Positions 34,839 to 43,751 are shown, counted from the first letter of the stretch. The stretch: DNA of 64,000 nt from Bradyrhizobium genomosp. I (2014) (GCF_000261685.1 NZ_AJQE01000203.1:1-64000), one strand, 5' to 3'. Made by a program: numbers and translations. The notes: generated from the letters alone by a model not told the origin.

Positions 34839-36932
34839 ATGGCGACTACCGTTCGCAAGATCACCCTTTCGCCCTCGCGCGATATCCCCTTCAACAGGCT
34901 CGTGCTGAGTCAGTCGAACGTCCGGCGCGTGAAGGCCGGCGTCTCGATCGAGGAGCTAGCAGAGGACATCGCCCGCCGGGGCCTTCTGCAGGGCCTCAGT
35001 GTCCGGCCCGTCGTCGACCAGGTCGGCGCCGAGACCGGCGTGTTCGAGATCCCGGCTGGCGGCCGGCGCTACCGCGCGCTGGAGCTGCTCGTCAAGCAGA
35101 AGCGCCTCGCCAAGACCGCCCCGGTGCCCTGCGTCGTCCGCGATAGCGGCATCGCTGAGGAAGACTCGCTCGCCGAGAACGTCCAGCGCGCTCCGCTTCA
35201 TCCGCTCGACCAGTTCCGGGCATTCCTGGCGCTGCGCGAAAAGGGCCAGTCGGAGGAGGAGATCGCTGCCGCCTTCTTCGTCTCCGTCAACGTCGTCAAG
35301 CAACGCCTCAAGCTCGCGTCGGTTTCGCCGACGCTGCTCGACGTCTATGCGGAGGACGGCATGACGCTCGACCAGCTCATGGCCTTCGCTGTATCTGGCG
35401 ACCACGAGCGTCAGGAAGTTGTGTTCGAGCGGCTGAAGGCGTCCCACGACAAGCAGCCCTACGTCATCCGCCGCATGCTGACAGAAGGCGCGGTCCGCGC
35501 TTCCGACAAGCGGGCGCTGTTCATCGGGGTTGACGCCTATACTGCCGCCGGTGGCACGGTGCTGCGAGATCTGTTTCAGGGCGACGATGGCGGCTGGATG
35601 CAGGATGTCGCGCTCGTCGACCAGATGGTGGCCGACAAGCTGAAGGCGGAATCCGAGACGATTGCCGCCGAGGGTTGGAAGTGGACCGAGGTCGCCCCCG
35701 ATTTCGCTTACGGCCACGCTTTCGGTCTGCGACAACTTCGCGGCGAGATCGTCACCCTCACTGCCGAGGAGGAAGCGGCCCGCAACGCCTTGCAAGCAGA
35801 GTTCGATCAGCTGTCTGAGAAACACGCGGACGCCGATGAACTGCCCGACGAGGTCGACGAACGGTTGTCCGAGCTGGAAACAGCTTTGGAGGGGCTCGAG
35901 AGCCGGCCGGTTGTTTTCGACCCGGCCGAGATCGTGCGCGCAGGCGTCTTCGTCAGCATTGGCGCTGAAGGCGAGCTTCGTGTTGAGCGCGGCTACGTCC
36001 GGCCCGAAGACGAACCGTCGGCGGAGCCGGAGCCCGGTCTTGCTGAAGAAGATGGTGAGGCCGAACGGGCCAAGGCCGCGAGCTACGAAGGCGGCGAGCG
36101 CAACGTGTCGGTCGAGCCCGGCGCCGAGCAGGAGGAGGACGAGGGCCTTTCGCCCATCTCCGACCGGCTGATGACCGAGCTCACCACCCATCGGACACTC
36201 GGCCTGCGTCATGCCCTCGGTGAGCAGCCGCAGGTCGCCTTTCATGCGGCCCTGCATGCTCTGACATTGAAGACCTTCTACCACTACGGCTCGGATAGCT
36301 GCCTGGAGCTGGATCTGAAGAGCGTGAGTTTCGGCGCCCAGGCGCTCGGCCTGAACGACAGCGCCTTAGCCGAGGCGATCCGCGCTCGGCACGAGCGCTG
36401 GGCGAAGGCTTTGCCGAAGGAATCGGCCGACCTCTGGGACGCACTTCAGGCGTGGGACGGCGACAGCCAGGCGATGCTCTTTGCCCATGTCGTCAGCCTG
36501 TCGGTCAACGCCGTGCATGAACCCTGGAATCGGCGGCCGCGTGCGCTCGCTCACGCCGACCGTCTCGCCCGGGCTGTCGATCTCGACATGGCTGCGGCGG
36601 GGTGGAAACCGACCGTAGACAACTTCTTCGGTCGGGTGACGAAGACGCGAATCCTCCAGGCCGTGGTGGAGGCAAAAGGGCAGCGCGCCGCCGATCGGAT
36701 CGAGCATCTGAAGAAGGGTGACATGGCTGCCGAGGCGCAGACCTTGCTCACCGACACGGCCTGGCTGCCCGAACCGCTTCGCACGCTGGGCCGAGCCATT
36801 GGCGACGAACCGGCGGTCGAATCTATAGTCGAGGAAACTCCAGAGCAGCCTAGCGAAAACAAACTGGAAGACGAAGAAGAGCGGACCGCCCACAATCAGC
36901 GAGCCGGTGAGCAGATTATGGCAGCCGAATAA
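34839..36932 (+). CDS. ParB/Srx-fold nuclease-like protein of conjugative elements
   Basis: 697 residues. The N-terminal ParB domain has LSQSNVRRV, GGRRYRALELLV and the ENVQRAPLHPLDQFRAF box; an HTH follows (EEEIAAAFFVSVNVVKQRLK). A long middle part is acidic and coiled (AEFDQLSEKHADADELPDEV region), and a helical domain ends the protein. These large ParB-like proteins are conserved on rhizobial and sphingomonad ICEs and plasmids; partition, CTP-switch or nuclease roles are possible. A terminator follows 18 bases after the stop. Confidence 0.85.
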   Translation: MATTVRKITLSPSRDIPFNRLVLSQSNVRRVKAGVSIEELAEDIARRGLLQGLSVRPVVDQVGAETGVFEIPAGGRRYRALELLVKQKRLAKTAPVPCVVRDSGIAEEDSLAENVQRAPLHPLDQFRAFLALREKGQSEEEIAAAFFVSVNVVKQRLKLASVSPTLLDVYAEDGMTLDQLMAFAVSGDHERQEVVFERLKASHDKQPYVIRRMLTEGAVRASDKRALFIGVDAYTAAGGTVLRDLFQGDDGGWMQDVALVDQMVADKLKAESETIAAEGWKWTEVAPDFAYGHAFGLRQLRGEIVTLTAEEEAARNALQAEFDQLSEKHADADELPDEVDERLSELETALEGLESRPVVFDPAEIVRAGVFVSIGAEGELRVERGYVRPEDEPSAEPEPGLAEEDGEAERAKAASYEGGERNVSVEPGAEQEEDEGLSPISDRLMTELTTHRTLGLRHALGEQPQVAFHAALHALTLKTFYHYGSDSCLELDLKSVSFGAQALGLNDSALAEAIRARHERWAKALPKESADLWDALQAWDGDSQAMLFAHVVSLSVNAVHEPWNRRPRALAHADRLARAVDLDMAAAGWKPTVDNFFGRVTKTRILQAVVEAKGQRAADRIEHLKKGDMAAEAQTLLTDTAWLPEPLRTLGRAIGDEPAVESIVEETPEQPSENKLEDEEERTAHNQRAGEQIMAAE

Positions 36933-36950
36933 GCCGTCGAGAGCAACAAC

Positions 36951-36984
36951 AAGGTCCGCTGGCGACGGCGGACCTTTTCTTTTT
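36951..36984 (+). terminator. Intrinsic terminator placed directly before the Toprim gene
   Basis: aaggtccgc (36,951-36,959) pairs with gcggacctt (36,968-36,976) around an 8-base loop and runs into TTTTCTTTTT. The next start codon is only 4 bases after the T run, so transcription of the next gene must pass the hairpin. Confidence 0.8.
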
Positions 36985-36988
36985 GGGG

Positions 36989-38047
36989 ATGACGATGGCC
37001 GATAACGCACACGATCTCGCACGGCGTCTCGGCCGGCAGGCTGAGTCCGTGTGCCGTCACTACCTCTCTGCCGGACGACGGGAAGGTAGCTATTGGCTCG
37101 TCGGCGACGTCCGCAATACGCCTGGCCGCTCAATGTTCGTGCGGCTCAAGCAGTCGGCGAAGGGAGCCGCCGGCAAATGGACCGATGCCGCCACCGGGGA
37201 ACATGGCGATTTGCTCGATGTCATTCGCGAGAGTTGCCGCCTGGTCGACTTCAAGAACGTCCTCGACGAGGCGCGCTTGTTTCTCAGCTTGCCGCATCCA
37301 GAGCCCGAGCCCAATCAGCCGCGGCTCCGCAATTCCAGCGCGGCACGAGGATCGCCGGAGGCCGCTCGTCGGCTCTTTGCCATGTCGCAGCCGATCGAAC
37401 GCACACTCATAGAAGCGTATCTCCGCAATCGCGGCATTACGTCTTTGCACGAAACCGGAAGCCTGCGCTTTCACCCACGTTGCTACTACCGGCCCGACGA
37501 CCACAGCCCGACCGAGACCTGGCCGGCGATGATCGCCGCCGTCACCGATCTGTCCGGCGAGCTGGCTGGCGTACACCGCACCTGGCTCGACCCGCATGGT
37601 TTCAGCGAGGCGACGCTGGGCAAGGCGCCAATCGACACGCCAAAGCGGGCGATGGGCGACCTGCTTGGTCACGCTGTTCGATTTGGCGTCGCTGGTGAAG
37701 TCATGGCGGCCGGTGAGGGCATCGAGACGATGCTGTCGCTCCGCTGCGCCCTGCCGACCATGCCGATGGTCGCAGCTCTCTCGGCAGCGCATCTCTCCGC
37801 CGTCCTTCTTCCGGATACGCTCCGCCGGCTCTACATCGCCCGGGACGACGATCCTGCCGGTGACGGCGCCATGGCGACCTTGATGGATCGGGCGCAGGAG
37901 GCCGGCATCGAGGCAATCGTGATCTCGCCACAGCTTGGCGACTTCAACGAGGATCTTCGCCTGCTCGGATTTGACGCCCTTCGGGCCGCAAGCCGCGTAC
38001 AGATCGCGGCGCAGGACGTCGCGCGCTTTATGGAGCTGGCGGCATAG
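36989..38047 (+). CDS. Toprim-domain, primase/helicase-like protein
   Basis: 352 residues. An N-terminal CHC2/DUF7146-type region (SYWLVGDVRNTPGRSMFVRL, GKWTDAATGEHGDLLDVI) precedes a Toprim domain with VMAAGEGIETMLSLR (the conserved Glu) and YIARDDDPAGDGA (DxD). This build is typical of plasmid and ICE primase-like proteins that may start DNA synthesis on the transferred strand. GGGG lies in front of the ATG at 36,989; the ATG at 36,995 is an alternative. The gene has no room for its own promoter after the preceding terminator. Confidence 0.85.
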   Translation: MTMADNAHDLARRLGRQAESVCRHYLSAGRREGSYWLVGDVRNTPGRSMFVRLKQSAKGAAGKWTDAATGEHGDLLDVIRESCRLVDFKNVLDEARLFLSLPHPEPEPNQPRLRNSSAARGSPEAARRLFAMSQPIERTLIEAYLRNRGITSLHETGSLRFHPRCYYRPDDHSPTETWPAMIAAVTDLSGELAGVHRTWLDPHGFSEATLGKAPIDTPKRAMGDLLGHAVRFGVAGEVMAAGEGIETMLSLRCALPTMPMVAALSAAHLSAVLLPDTLRRLYIARDDDPAGDGAMATLMDRAQEAGIEAIVISPQLGDFNEDLRLLGFDALRAASRVQIAAQDVARFMELAA

Positions 38048-38188
38048 CCGAAACGGGATGAGGGGCGACGCGGCCGCTTCGTTACCGCACGGTCGGTGAA
38101 CGTGTTTCCCCTCGGCGCCAGAGGACTGCCCCACGGCCTTCTGAGAGGGCGATCGGGCGGCAGGCGGCCCGGACCGGCAACCTCGTGG

Positions 38189-38247
38189 GCCGACTATTTT
38201 CCGTCGGCGGCAGAGCCGCCTTTACATCGCGAGACAAAATAGTCGGC
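38189..38247. promoter_or_regulatory. Large stem-loop, intergenic element B (copy 1 of 2)
   Basis: gccgactatttt (38,189-38,200) and aaaatagtcggc (38,236-38,247) make a 12-bp perfect stem; inside are a ggcggc-aga-gccgcc hairpin and the sequence tcgcgagac. It occupies the 326-base gap 38,048-38,373, where no gene is seen. A matching element with a different outer stem occurs at 43,143. Confidence 0.7.
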
Positions 38248-38373
38248 CCCCTTCGGTCCTCCGCCAAGGCTCCGGCCCTCCGCTGCGCTGCGGGTGCAAG
38301 TCCGTTCCGCCTGCCGCTTTCGTCGCCATGAAGGCCGCGATGGGCGCGGTCGATCCGACGAGGGAAAACCGCA

Positions 38374-39303
38374 ATGACCGCCGACCACGACAACGATTTC
38401 GAGCCGCACCACAGCTCATCCCCGACCGACCAGGTCCTCCAGGAACTCCAGCTCCATGGCTACCGTCCCTTCCACGATGATCCCGATCCCCGGGGGCTTC
38501 CTGAAGCGCGAATCCTCGCCGGCAGCGTCGCCGACATCTTCGATGCCCTGGTGGTGGCGCTGTCCGATACCCGTCTTGAGCCCGACCTCGACGACCTGCT
38601 CTGGTCGATGGTAAACGTCTTCCATCGTGCGATCGACAGGATCGAGCGCGAGCTCGACGATAACGAGCTGGCCCAGCAGCGCTCGCAGCGGGAGCAGGAC
38701 GGCAGCGAAATCAAATCCGTCGAGCTGGAGCGTCTGACGGCAGAAGGGCAAACGCTGATCGAGCGACGCAACGCCTTCGAGCTGATGCGCGACCAGGCCG
38801 CCGACGAGTTCGAACGCCACGCCCATTCCGCATGGCGGCCGCGCAACGGATCGAAGGTCAACCACCGCAATCTGACGTCAGCGATGATCGACAGCCGCGA
38901 TTTCCTGGCCGCGAAGAAGCGCGCCGAAAATCAGGTGCTCATGCCACGCGGACCGAAAGTCGCGCTCACCGGTGGACTCGACTTCAACGACTACCGGCTA
39001 ATTTGGGCTAAGCTCGACCAGGTGCACGCCAAGCACCCGGACATGGTGCTGCTGCACGGCGGATCGCCCAAGGGCGCCGAGCTGATTGCCGCCAAGTGGG
39101 CCGACAATCGCAAGGTCCCGCAGATCGCCTTCAAGCCCGACTGGACAAAGCACGCCAAGGCCGCGCCGTTCAAACGCAACGATGCGATGCTGGAGACGCT
39201 ACCCATCGGCGTGATGCACTTTCCTGGCACCGGCATCCAAGACAATCTCGCTGACAAAGCGAAGAAGCTAGGCATCCCGGTCTGGAGGTACGGCGGCTCG
39301 TGA
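38374..39303 (+). CDS. DUF2493 (SLOG-superfamily) protein
   Basis: 309 residues. The C-terminal 130 residues are the DUF2493/YspA-type SLOG domain: VALTGGLDFNDYRLIWAKLD, LLHGGSPKGAELIAAKWADN and FKPDWTKHAKAAPFKRN, the pattern of a nucleotide-binding Rossmann-like fold. The N-terminal part is helical and coiled. SLOG domains bind or cleave nucleotide derivatives, and those on mobile elements may sense signal molecules, which is inference. The gene stands alone behind the stem-loop at 38,189. Confidence 0.83.
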   Translation: MTADHDNDFEPHHSSSPTDQVLQELQLHGYRPFHDDPDPRGLPEARILAGSVADIFDALVVALSDTRLEPDLDDLLWSMVNVFHRAIDRIERELDDNELAQQRSQREQDGSEIKSVELERLTAEGQTLIERRNAFELMRDQAADEFERHAHSAWRPRNGSKVNHRNLTSAMIDSRDFLAAKKRAENQVLMPRGPKVALTGGLDFNDYRLIWAKLDQVHAKHPDMVLLHGGSPKGAELIAAKWADNRKVPQIAFKPDWTKHAKAAPFKRNDAMLETLPIGVMHFPGTGIQDNLADKAKKLGIPVWRYGGS

Positions 39304-39378
39304 GCGCCGCCGTACCTTGTCGTGCAGAACGACAGACGAAATGAGAGCCCAATCGTGCCATGAAATGCCTAGCTGCCC

Positions 39379-40047
39379 TCAGGCGTCCTGATCATAGTAA
39401 TGTGAGTCATCAATGGCGCCCGACGTCTCCAGCTCCGGCCGCATATAGCCGGTTCGACCGGCCACACGCTCAAATGTTATCATCGTCGTGAAAGCGATCG
39501 AATCCCCGTGGAACGGCTTATCCGGATCGTTCTCTCCATTGAGAGAACCTGAGACATTTGCCACGAGCACATCGTCTCCGACGTCTAGGCTTACTTTGTC
39601 TATGTAAAGCTCGTCAAAAAAAGCATTCGTCATAGCCATCTCACCCGAGAGAGCGTCCTCGATCATCATGGGATCTTCTTGAATGAAGGATACATCGATA
39701 TACTCCTCGAGATCTCGGGTGTACCAAACCTCACCTGAAAAGTAGCCGTTTGCGTTAAGAAAGCTCGAGAGCAGCGAAGCCAGCTCGTCAACATTGGGTA
39801 GACCTGCAGGGAGACCATTGAGGTGCTGCACGCGCTGATCCATCAAGCGCAGATCAGGCATCAGGATCGCGGCTTTATCCAAAGCCGCAAGCTGATACTT
39901 CGGCTCGGCCCTTAGAGCCGCCGCGGTACCATAGCCGAAATACGCAGCCACGATCTCGTGGGCGTGACCTGATCCGAGCTTGCCGCCGGCCAGATCGTTG
40001 AAGGTCATACGCAGAAAGTCTGCGCACTTCTTTTGGATGGTAGACAT
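39379..40047 (-). CDS. Hypothetical protein with glyoxalase-associated-like N-terminal domain
   Basis: 222 residues, acidic, soluble. The first 55 residues (FLRMTFNDLAGGKLGSGHAH, then EIVAAYFGYGTAAALRAE) resemble the short helical domain found in glyoxalase-superfamily-related ICE proteins, which has a similar H..E.IA..G...W pattern. The remaining part has predicted strands (VWYTRDLEEYIDVSF, DDVLVANVSGSL) without a known motif. It faces against the surrounding genes and is probably cargo. Confidence 0.65.
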   Translation of the reverse strand: MSTIQKKCADFLRMTFNDLAGGKLGSGHAHEIVAAYFGYGTAAALRAEPKYQLAALDKAAILMPDLRLMDQRVQHLNGLPAGLPNVDELASLLSSFLNANGYFSGEVWYTRDLEEYIDVSFIQEDPMMIEDALSGEMAMTNAFFDELYIDKVSLDVGDDVLVANVSGSLNGENDPDKPFHGDSIAFTTMITFERVAGRTGYMRPELETSGAIDDSHYYDQDA

Positions 40048-40342
40048 GGCAAATCCATTTCACACCGGCGTCTTAGTGGCAGTCACAAGCGCTTCATGAC
40101 CACCGCGCGCCGGCAGAATGGTTGCCGTTCGGGTGTTCGATTGGGAAATCGAGATGCCGCCTTTTGGGTCGCTTGCAGCCCGGGCGATCGGCTCCTGACG
40201 CTCAATATGGTCATTTTGTCATTCGCCCGCAACCGGATTTGTGACGATTCCGGTCGCTGGCATTTGCTGCTATACTGCGTTTGCGCCGTGGTGGTGGTGG
40301 AAGGCGCGACCGTCAGACCCCTATCTCACGGAGCCCACCACC

Positions 40343-40765
40343 ATGATTGCCTTGGGACCACTGCTTATTTTCCTCGCCATAGGCTTCTTCGCCTGGCTAC
40401 TCTTCACGCTTGCGGTCTTCGCGGTGCCCGTCTTCGCCGGCGTGACGATTGGTCTTCGGGCCTTCCACACAGGGGCTGGCGCTCTGGGCGGAATCGCGGT
40501 TGCGTTCGCGGCTGGCGCCGTAACCTTCGGCATCGGCCAACTCGCGCTCGCCCTCGTGACATGGGCTTGGCTGCGGCTCTTAATCATCATCCTCTATGTC
40601 GCGCCCGCGACCGTCGCCGGTTACAGCGCGACGCATGGAATCGCCCAGATGGCGATGTCTTCGCCCACCTGGCAAACGGTCTTCGCGATCGCCGGGGCCG
40701 TTGCGGTCAGCATCACGGCCTTGGCTCGCTTCACCGGCATGGCCGCAGACGGGCCGGCAAGATAG
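40343..40765 (+). CDS. Small multi-pass membrane protein
   Basis: 140 residues with about five hydrophobic segments (LGPLLIFLAIGFFAWLLF; GGIAVAFAAGAVTFGIG; LRLLIIILYVAPATVAGYSA; VFAIAGAVAVSITALA). Homologues sit on rhizobial ICEs without known function. I take the ATG at 40,343, because the 34 codons before it form a Trp-rich stretch outside the membrane pattern. Confidence 0.65.
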   Translation: MIALGPLLIFLAIGFFAWLLFTLAVFAVPVFAGVTIGLRAFHTGAGALGGIAVAFAAGAVTFGIGQLALALVTWAWLRLLIIILYVAPATVAGYSATHGIAQMAMSSPTWQTVFAIAGAVAVSITALARFTGMAADGPAR

Positions 40766-40813
40766 CGCTTGACGCCGGGCTGATATCAATACCGGGGCGG
40801 GCCCGGCAGGAAC

Positions 40814-41587
40814 CTAATCCGGCCGGATATCACGAAGGCTTCGAAGCTTACCGCCGATCGATGTGGACGCAGATACAATCAGCATCATGGGGCGTTCGAG
40901 TTCTTCGGCCAATTGCGGCATCTGCTGGATCTGCTCGCGTGTTGGGGCAAACTCCTCGATCCGCCGAATTTGAAGGCCTGCGCCGATCAGCGTATTCAAG
41001 GTAGTGCCAAGTGTCCTGTGGTATTTCAGAACGCCCTTGGCAAACCAGTCCGTCCGACGTTCGCCCTCGACGGAATATCGATTGACCGGCCAGGTTTTGC
41101 GGCCCTCCTCATCGGAAATCCAGTGCGGATGTGCCGCGGCCATGAAGATCGGATGCTCAATCGTAAAGACGAAATGCCCGTCAGGAACGAGCGTTTTGCG
41201 GATCACATGTACGAGACGGCCAAAGTCCTGAACATAGTGAAAGGTCAGTGCGCTGTAGGCGAGGTCGAAAGCCGCCTCAGGGAGGTCCAGTGTGTCGAGA
41301 TCGGCGATGCGATACTCAATGGCCGTATCCGCTGTGTCCGCCCTGGCACGCTCGATCATGTTCTGCGACAGATCGAGACCCAGAACCGAGGCCGCGCCCT
41401 GCTCGCGCATCCAGCGCGAGGCCCAGCCGAAGCCACATCCGAGATCAACGACACGTTTCCCGACCAAATCGGGCAGCATGGCCCGGATCGCCGGCCATTC
41501 AGGAGCGCCGTCCAGCCCATGCACCTGCCGGGGCAATTGGCTGTAGCCAGCGAAGAAATCGGGATTGTCGTAGATATTCTGCGCCAT
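40814..41587 (-). CDS. Class I SAM-dependent methyltransferase
   Basis: 257 residues. Motif I is VVDLGCGFGWASRW, motif II/III are VLGLDLSQNMIERAR and FDLAYSALTFHYV. The protein resembles the UbiE/Bud23-like group that methylates small molecules, and the C-terminal region RYSVEGERRTDWF is shared by a widespread but uncharacterised branch. It is alone on the minus strand; no biosynthetic partner lies nearby. Confidence 0.85.
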   Translation of the reverse strand: MAQNIYDNPDFFAGYSQLPRQVHGLDGAPEWPAIRAMLPDLVGKRVVDLGCGFGWASRWMREQGAASVLGLDLSQNMIERARADTADTAIEYRIADLDTLDLPEAAFDLAYSALTFHYVQDFGRLVHVIRKTLVPDGHFVFTIEHPIFMAAAHPHWISDEEGRKTWPVNRYSVEGERRTDWFAKGVLKYHRTLGTTLNTLIGAGLQIRRIEEFAPTREQIQQMPQLAEELERPMMLIVSASTSIGGKLRSLRDIRPD

Positions 41588-41712
41588 ATCTGCCTGCTAT
41601 TCGGCTTTTCGCTCTGTGCCGCTCCGGATGATTCTTACGCATCCAAGTCGAATTGTCGCAGTGGGCTGCGCCATTTGACGAGCCTATCCGGTCAAGCTGC
41701 TTCTCGCGCCGG

Positions 41713-41744
41713 AAACGAAAAACCCCGGCATGAAAGCCGGGGCT
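41713..41744 (-). terminator. Intrinsic terminator without an assigned gene
   Basis: Read on the minus strand, gccccggc/gccggggt pair around a TTTCAT loop and TTTTTCGTTT follows. No convincing coding frame ends in front of it (41,745-42,021). The gap 41,588-42,021 otherwise holds nothing recognised. Confidence 0.65.
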
Positions 41745-42021
41745 CCCGTGATGCCACGACGTACATCCGGCCGCGACAAGCAGGCGACAGTTAGCACGGA
41801 GTTCTCGAAGAAAATGTGACCTTCGCCTCGTCGTTCTTGAATGCCGGCCGATTTCAGCGTGCTCGTTCATTTCATCGAGTGGGGCACTCTATTTCTTCTG
41901 TCCAAGACCTACGAACGGGCGGGACAACGGATCCCATCGAGCCGCTTTCGCGCGGAGACTTGCGATCGGCTCGTTCAATGATTTAGATGGGAAGGTGTTT
42001 TTTCTTTTTGGAGCAAATGAC

Positions 42022-42228
42022 GTGGCGTTAGGGACTGTTAAGTGGTTCAACCCGACCAAAGGCTATGGGTTCATTGCGCCGGACGACGGTGGCAACGATG
42101 TTTTCGTGCACATCTCGGCGGTAGAGAAGGCCGGCTATACCTCGCTTGTTGAAGGCGCGAAGGTCAGCTACGAGCTGGTGATGAACCGCAGCGGCAAACA
42201 AGCCGCAGAAAATCTCCGCCTAGGATAA
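42022..42228 (+). CDS. Cold-shock-domain protein (CspA family)
   Basis: 68 residues beginning at GTG (MALGTVKWFN in family terms). RNA-binding motifs RNP1 (KGYGFIAP) and RNP2 (DVFVHIS) are intact. GGAG stands 8 bases before the GTG, which argues against an earlier GTG nine codons upstream. Such proteins bind single-stranded RNA or DNA and melt secondary structure; copies on ICEs may help in transfer or stress. Confidence 0.9.
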   Translation: MALGTVKWFNPTKGYGFIAPDDGGNDVFVHISAVEKAGYTSLVEGAKVSYELVMNRSGKQAAENLRLG

Positions 42229-42259
42229 GGCGCAGCTCGACGTCCTGGCATACTTTGAG

Positions 42260-42601
42260 CTAGCCTGAATCTCGTGGTTTTGAGACCTTTGGAAGATATC
42301 CTAGTTGGCGCTCGAGGGCGGCCAAAGTCGAGTGGGCTGAATCCAAACGTGCGGTCGCCTCAGTTAGGTTGGCCCACGCTTCGTTCTGCCGCGAGACAGC
42401 TGCCGAGCCGATCTTAATGCTATTCTTAAGACACCGCGTGTCTTGGCTGCGTAAGGCGCGCCCCAATTCAGGCAGTATCCTGGTCACCGCTCGATGCGCG
42501 GAACGTTCTTTTCGCTCCAGGCGGCCGACCACGGCGAAGGCCTCACGATAGTTCCATATCGCTTCGATGGCTCTGTTTTCAAGATCGCTTTTGTCGCTCA
42601 T
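42260..42601 (-). CDS. Small coiled-coil hypothetical protein
   Basis: 113 residues, almost wholly helical by composition, with heptad-like spacing (RAIEAIWNYREAFAVVGRLE; LTEATARLDSAHSTLAALER). Its ATG overlaps the stop of the upstream 71-codon frame by four bases. No family is recognised. Confidence 0.5.
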   Translation of the reverse strand: MSDKSDLENRAIEAIWNYREAFAVVGRLERKERSAHRAVTRILPELGRALRSQDTRCLKNSIKIGSAAVSRQNEAWANLTEATARLDSAHSTLAALERQLGYLPKVSKPRDSG

Positions 42602-42813
42602 CCGGTTCTCTTCTCACTCGAGCTCTTAGCGGTCATCATTTGCGCGAGATCCTCCTCTGGGTCCGCGCGGCGAATTGTCGTAACCCCTGTAGGGGCGGGA
42701 AGGCCTGGCGCAAGCCGGCAGCGTCCATTGGAAGGGGCTGACTCGATCAGACATCCAGCGTGCTCGCATTCTAGTCTGTGAGCTTCACACAGAGCGGCCA
42801 AGCATCGAGACAC
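42598..42813 (-). CDS. Possible small Cys/His-rich protein
   Basis: 71 codons from a GTG. The N-terminal part has C-x4-C-x2-H-x3-C-x3-C spacing (ALCEAHRLECEHAGCL), which could bind zinc. The only further support is the ATGA overlap with the next gene; the start lacks a clear ribosome site. Confidence 0.3.
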   Translation of the reverse strand: MSRCLAALCEAHRLECEHAGCLIESAPSNGRCRLAPGLPAPTGVTTIRRADPEEDLAQMMTAKSSSEKRTG

Positions 42814-43142
42814 GACCGATCATCGCAGAGTGGCAGTTTCGTGGCAGTCGTTGTGCGGCATCGACCAAACGGTGACGGATCACAACTACGGCCAGCCGCT
42901 CTCGTGAATGGGGCGTGCTGCCGACGCGCGATCGCGGAAGCGGAGATCCGTCCGTCTCGATTACAGAGGGCTAAGCAGCATTGGATTCGTTGGGCCAGCT
43001 CTCTCGGTGGGCTCCCAAATCGCCACGTTCTCCTTGATGTCAGCTCTGTTTGGATCGAGCGCACCAACGGCCTCTTCGATGGATGGATCTGGCCGAAGGA
43101 CGGCTGAAGCCTCGACCGCCTTTGGCGCAACAGCGGCGTCAC
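42814..43142. other. Intergenic region without recognised gene
   Basis: Several open frames exist on both strands but none shows a family pattern, ribosome site or coupling to a neighbour. The stretch leads into stem-loop element B copy 2 and the DUF736 gene. Confidence 0.4.
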
Positions 43143-43196
43143 AACTTTCTTCCCCTGCCGGCTGCGCCGCCATTCCTCGCGCGAGACAAGAAAGTT
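43143..43196. promoter_or_regulatory. Large stem-loop, intergenic element B (copy 2 of 2)
   Basis: aactttctt (43,143-43,151) pairs with aagaaagtt (43,188-43,196). The 36-base loop ends gcgcgagac, as in copy 1 (tcgcgagac), and also has gccgcc at the same place. The outer stem has no sequence in common with copy 1 yet keeps perfect pairing. It lies 113 bases upstream of the DUF736 start. Confidence 0.7.
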
Positions 43197-43308
43197 CCTC
43201 CTTTGCTGTCCAGCCCCTTCGGGGTGCGCCGTCGATCGCCTCCGGCCTGTCGATCACCATCGAGGCCGCAAGGTGCGGGCTCGAAAACAGAGATCAAGGA
43301 GAACTACC

Positions 43309-43635
43309 ATGGCGACCATCGGCACCTTCAAGAAGACCGGCAACAACGAGTTCAACGGCGAGATCGTCACTCTCTCGCTCCAGGCGAGGAACGTCCGCAT
43401 CGTCCCCGAAACCAGCCGCTCGGGCGACAACGCCCCCAGCCACCGGATCTATGTCGGCCGGGTCGAGATCGGGGCCGCCTGGTCCAAGCGCTCCAACGAA
43501 GGCCGCGATTATCTCGGCCTCAAGCTCGACGATCCGAGCTTCACCGCCCCGATCTTCGCCAACCTCTTCGCCGATGAAGAGGGCGAGGGCTTCAGCCTGA
43601 TCTGGTCTCGCCCCAACCGTCGCAACGGCGACTGA
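43309..43635 (+). CDS. DUF736 protein (stand-alone copy)
   Basis: 108 residues. Family pattern: MATIGTFKKTGNNEFNGEIV, RIVPETSRSGDNAPSHRIY, and GAAWSKRSNEGRDYLGLKLDD. DUF736 proteins are nearly always encoded with rhizobial-type transfer genes; their function is unknown, though the beta-rich fold resembles single-strand-binding or OB-like folds (inference). AAGGAGAA precedes the ATG. A second copy sits in the transfer operon at 49,524, with about one third identity by eye. Confidence 0.88.
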   Translation: MATIGTFKKTGNNEFNGEIVTLSLQARNVRIVPETSRSGDNAPSHRIYVGRVEIGAAWSKRSNEGRDYLGLKLDDPSFTAPIFANLFADEEGEGFSLIWSRPNRRNGD

Positions 43636-43648
43636 GCCGATCCGCAAT

Positions 43649-43675
43649 GCCCCGCCCGGCTGGCCCGGGCGGGGC
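43649..43675 (+). terminator. GC-rich stem-loop after DUF736
   Basis: gccccgcccgg and ccgggcggggc form an 11-bp perfect stem with a 5-base loop, 13 bases after the DUF736 stop. There is no T run, so it may work as a weak or Rho-assisted terminator or as an mRNA 3' end stabiliser. Confidence 0.55.
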
Positions 43676-43751
43676 ACCGCCACGCTGAGGAAGCGCGAAG
43701 GCACCTCGTTTGCCGTGACGGCGCAAGCGGCAAGGGCGTAACCGATGCCGA

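Noticed and set aside
41499-41870. Minus-strand frame of 123 codons crossing the orphan terminator
   Set aside because: It runs through the terminator hairpin and into the antisense of the methyltransferase N-terminus, so it is not a plausible gene.
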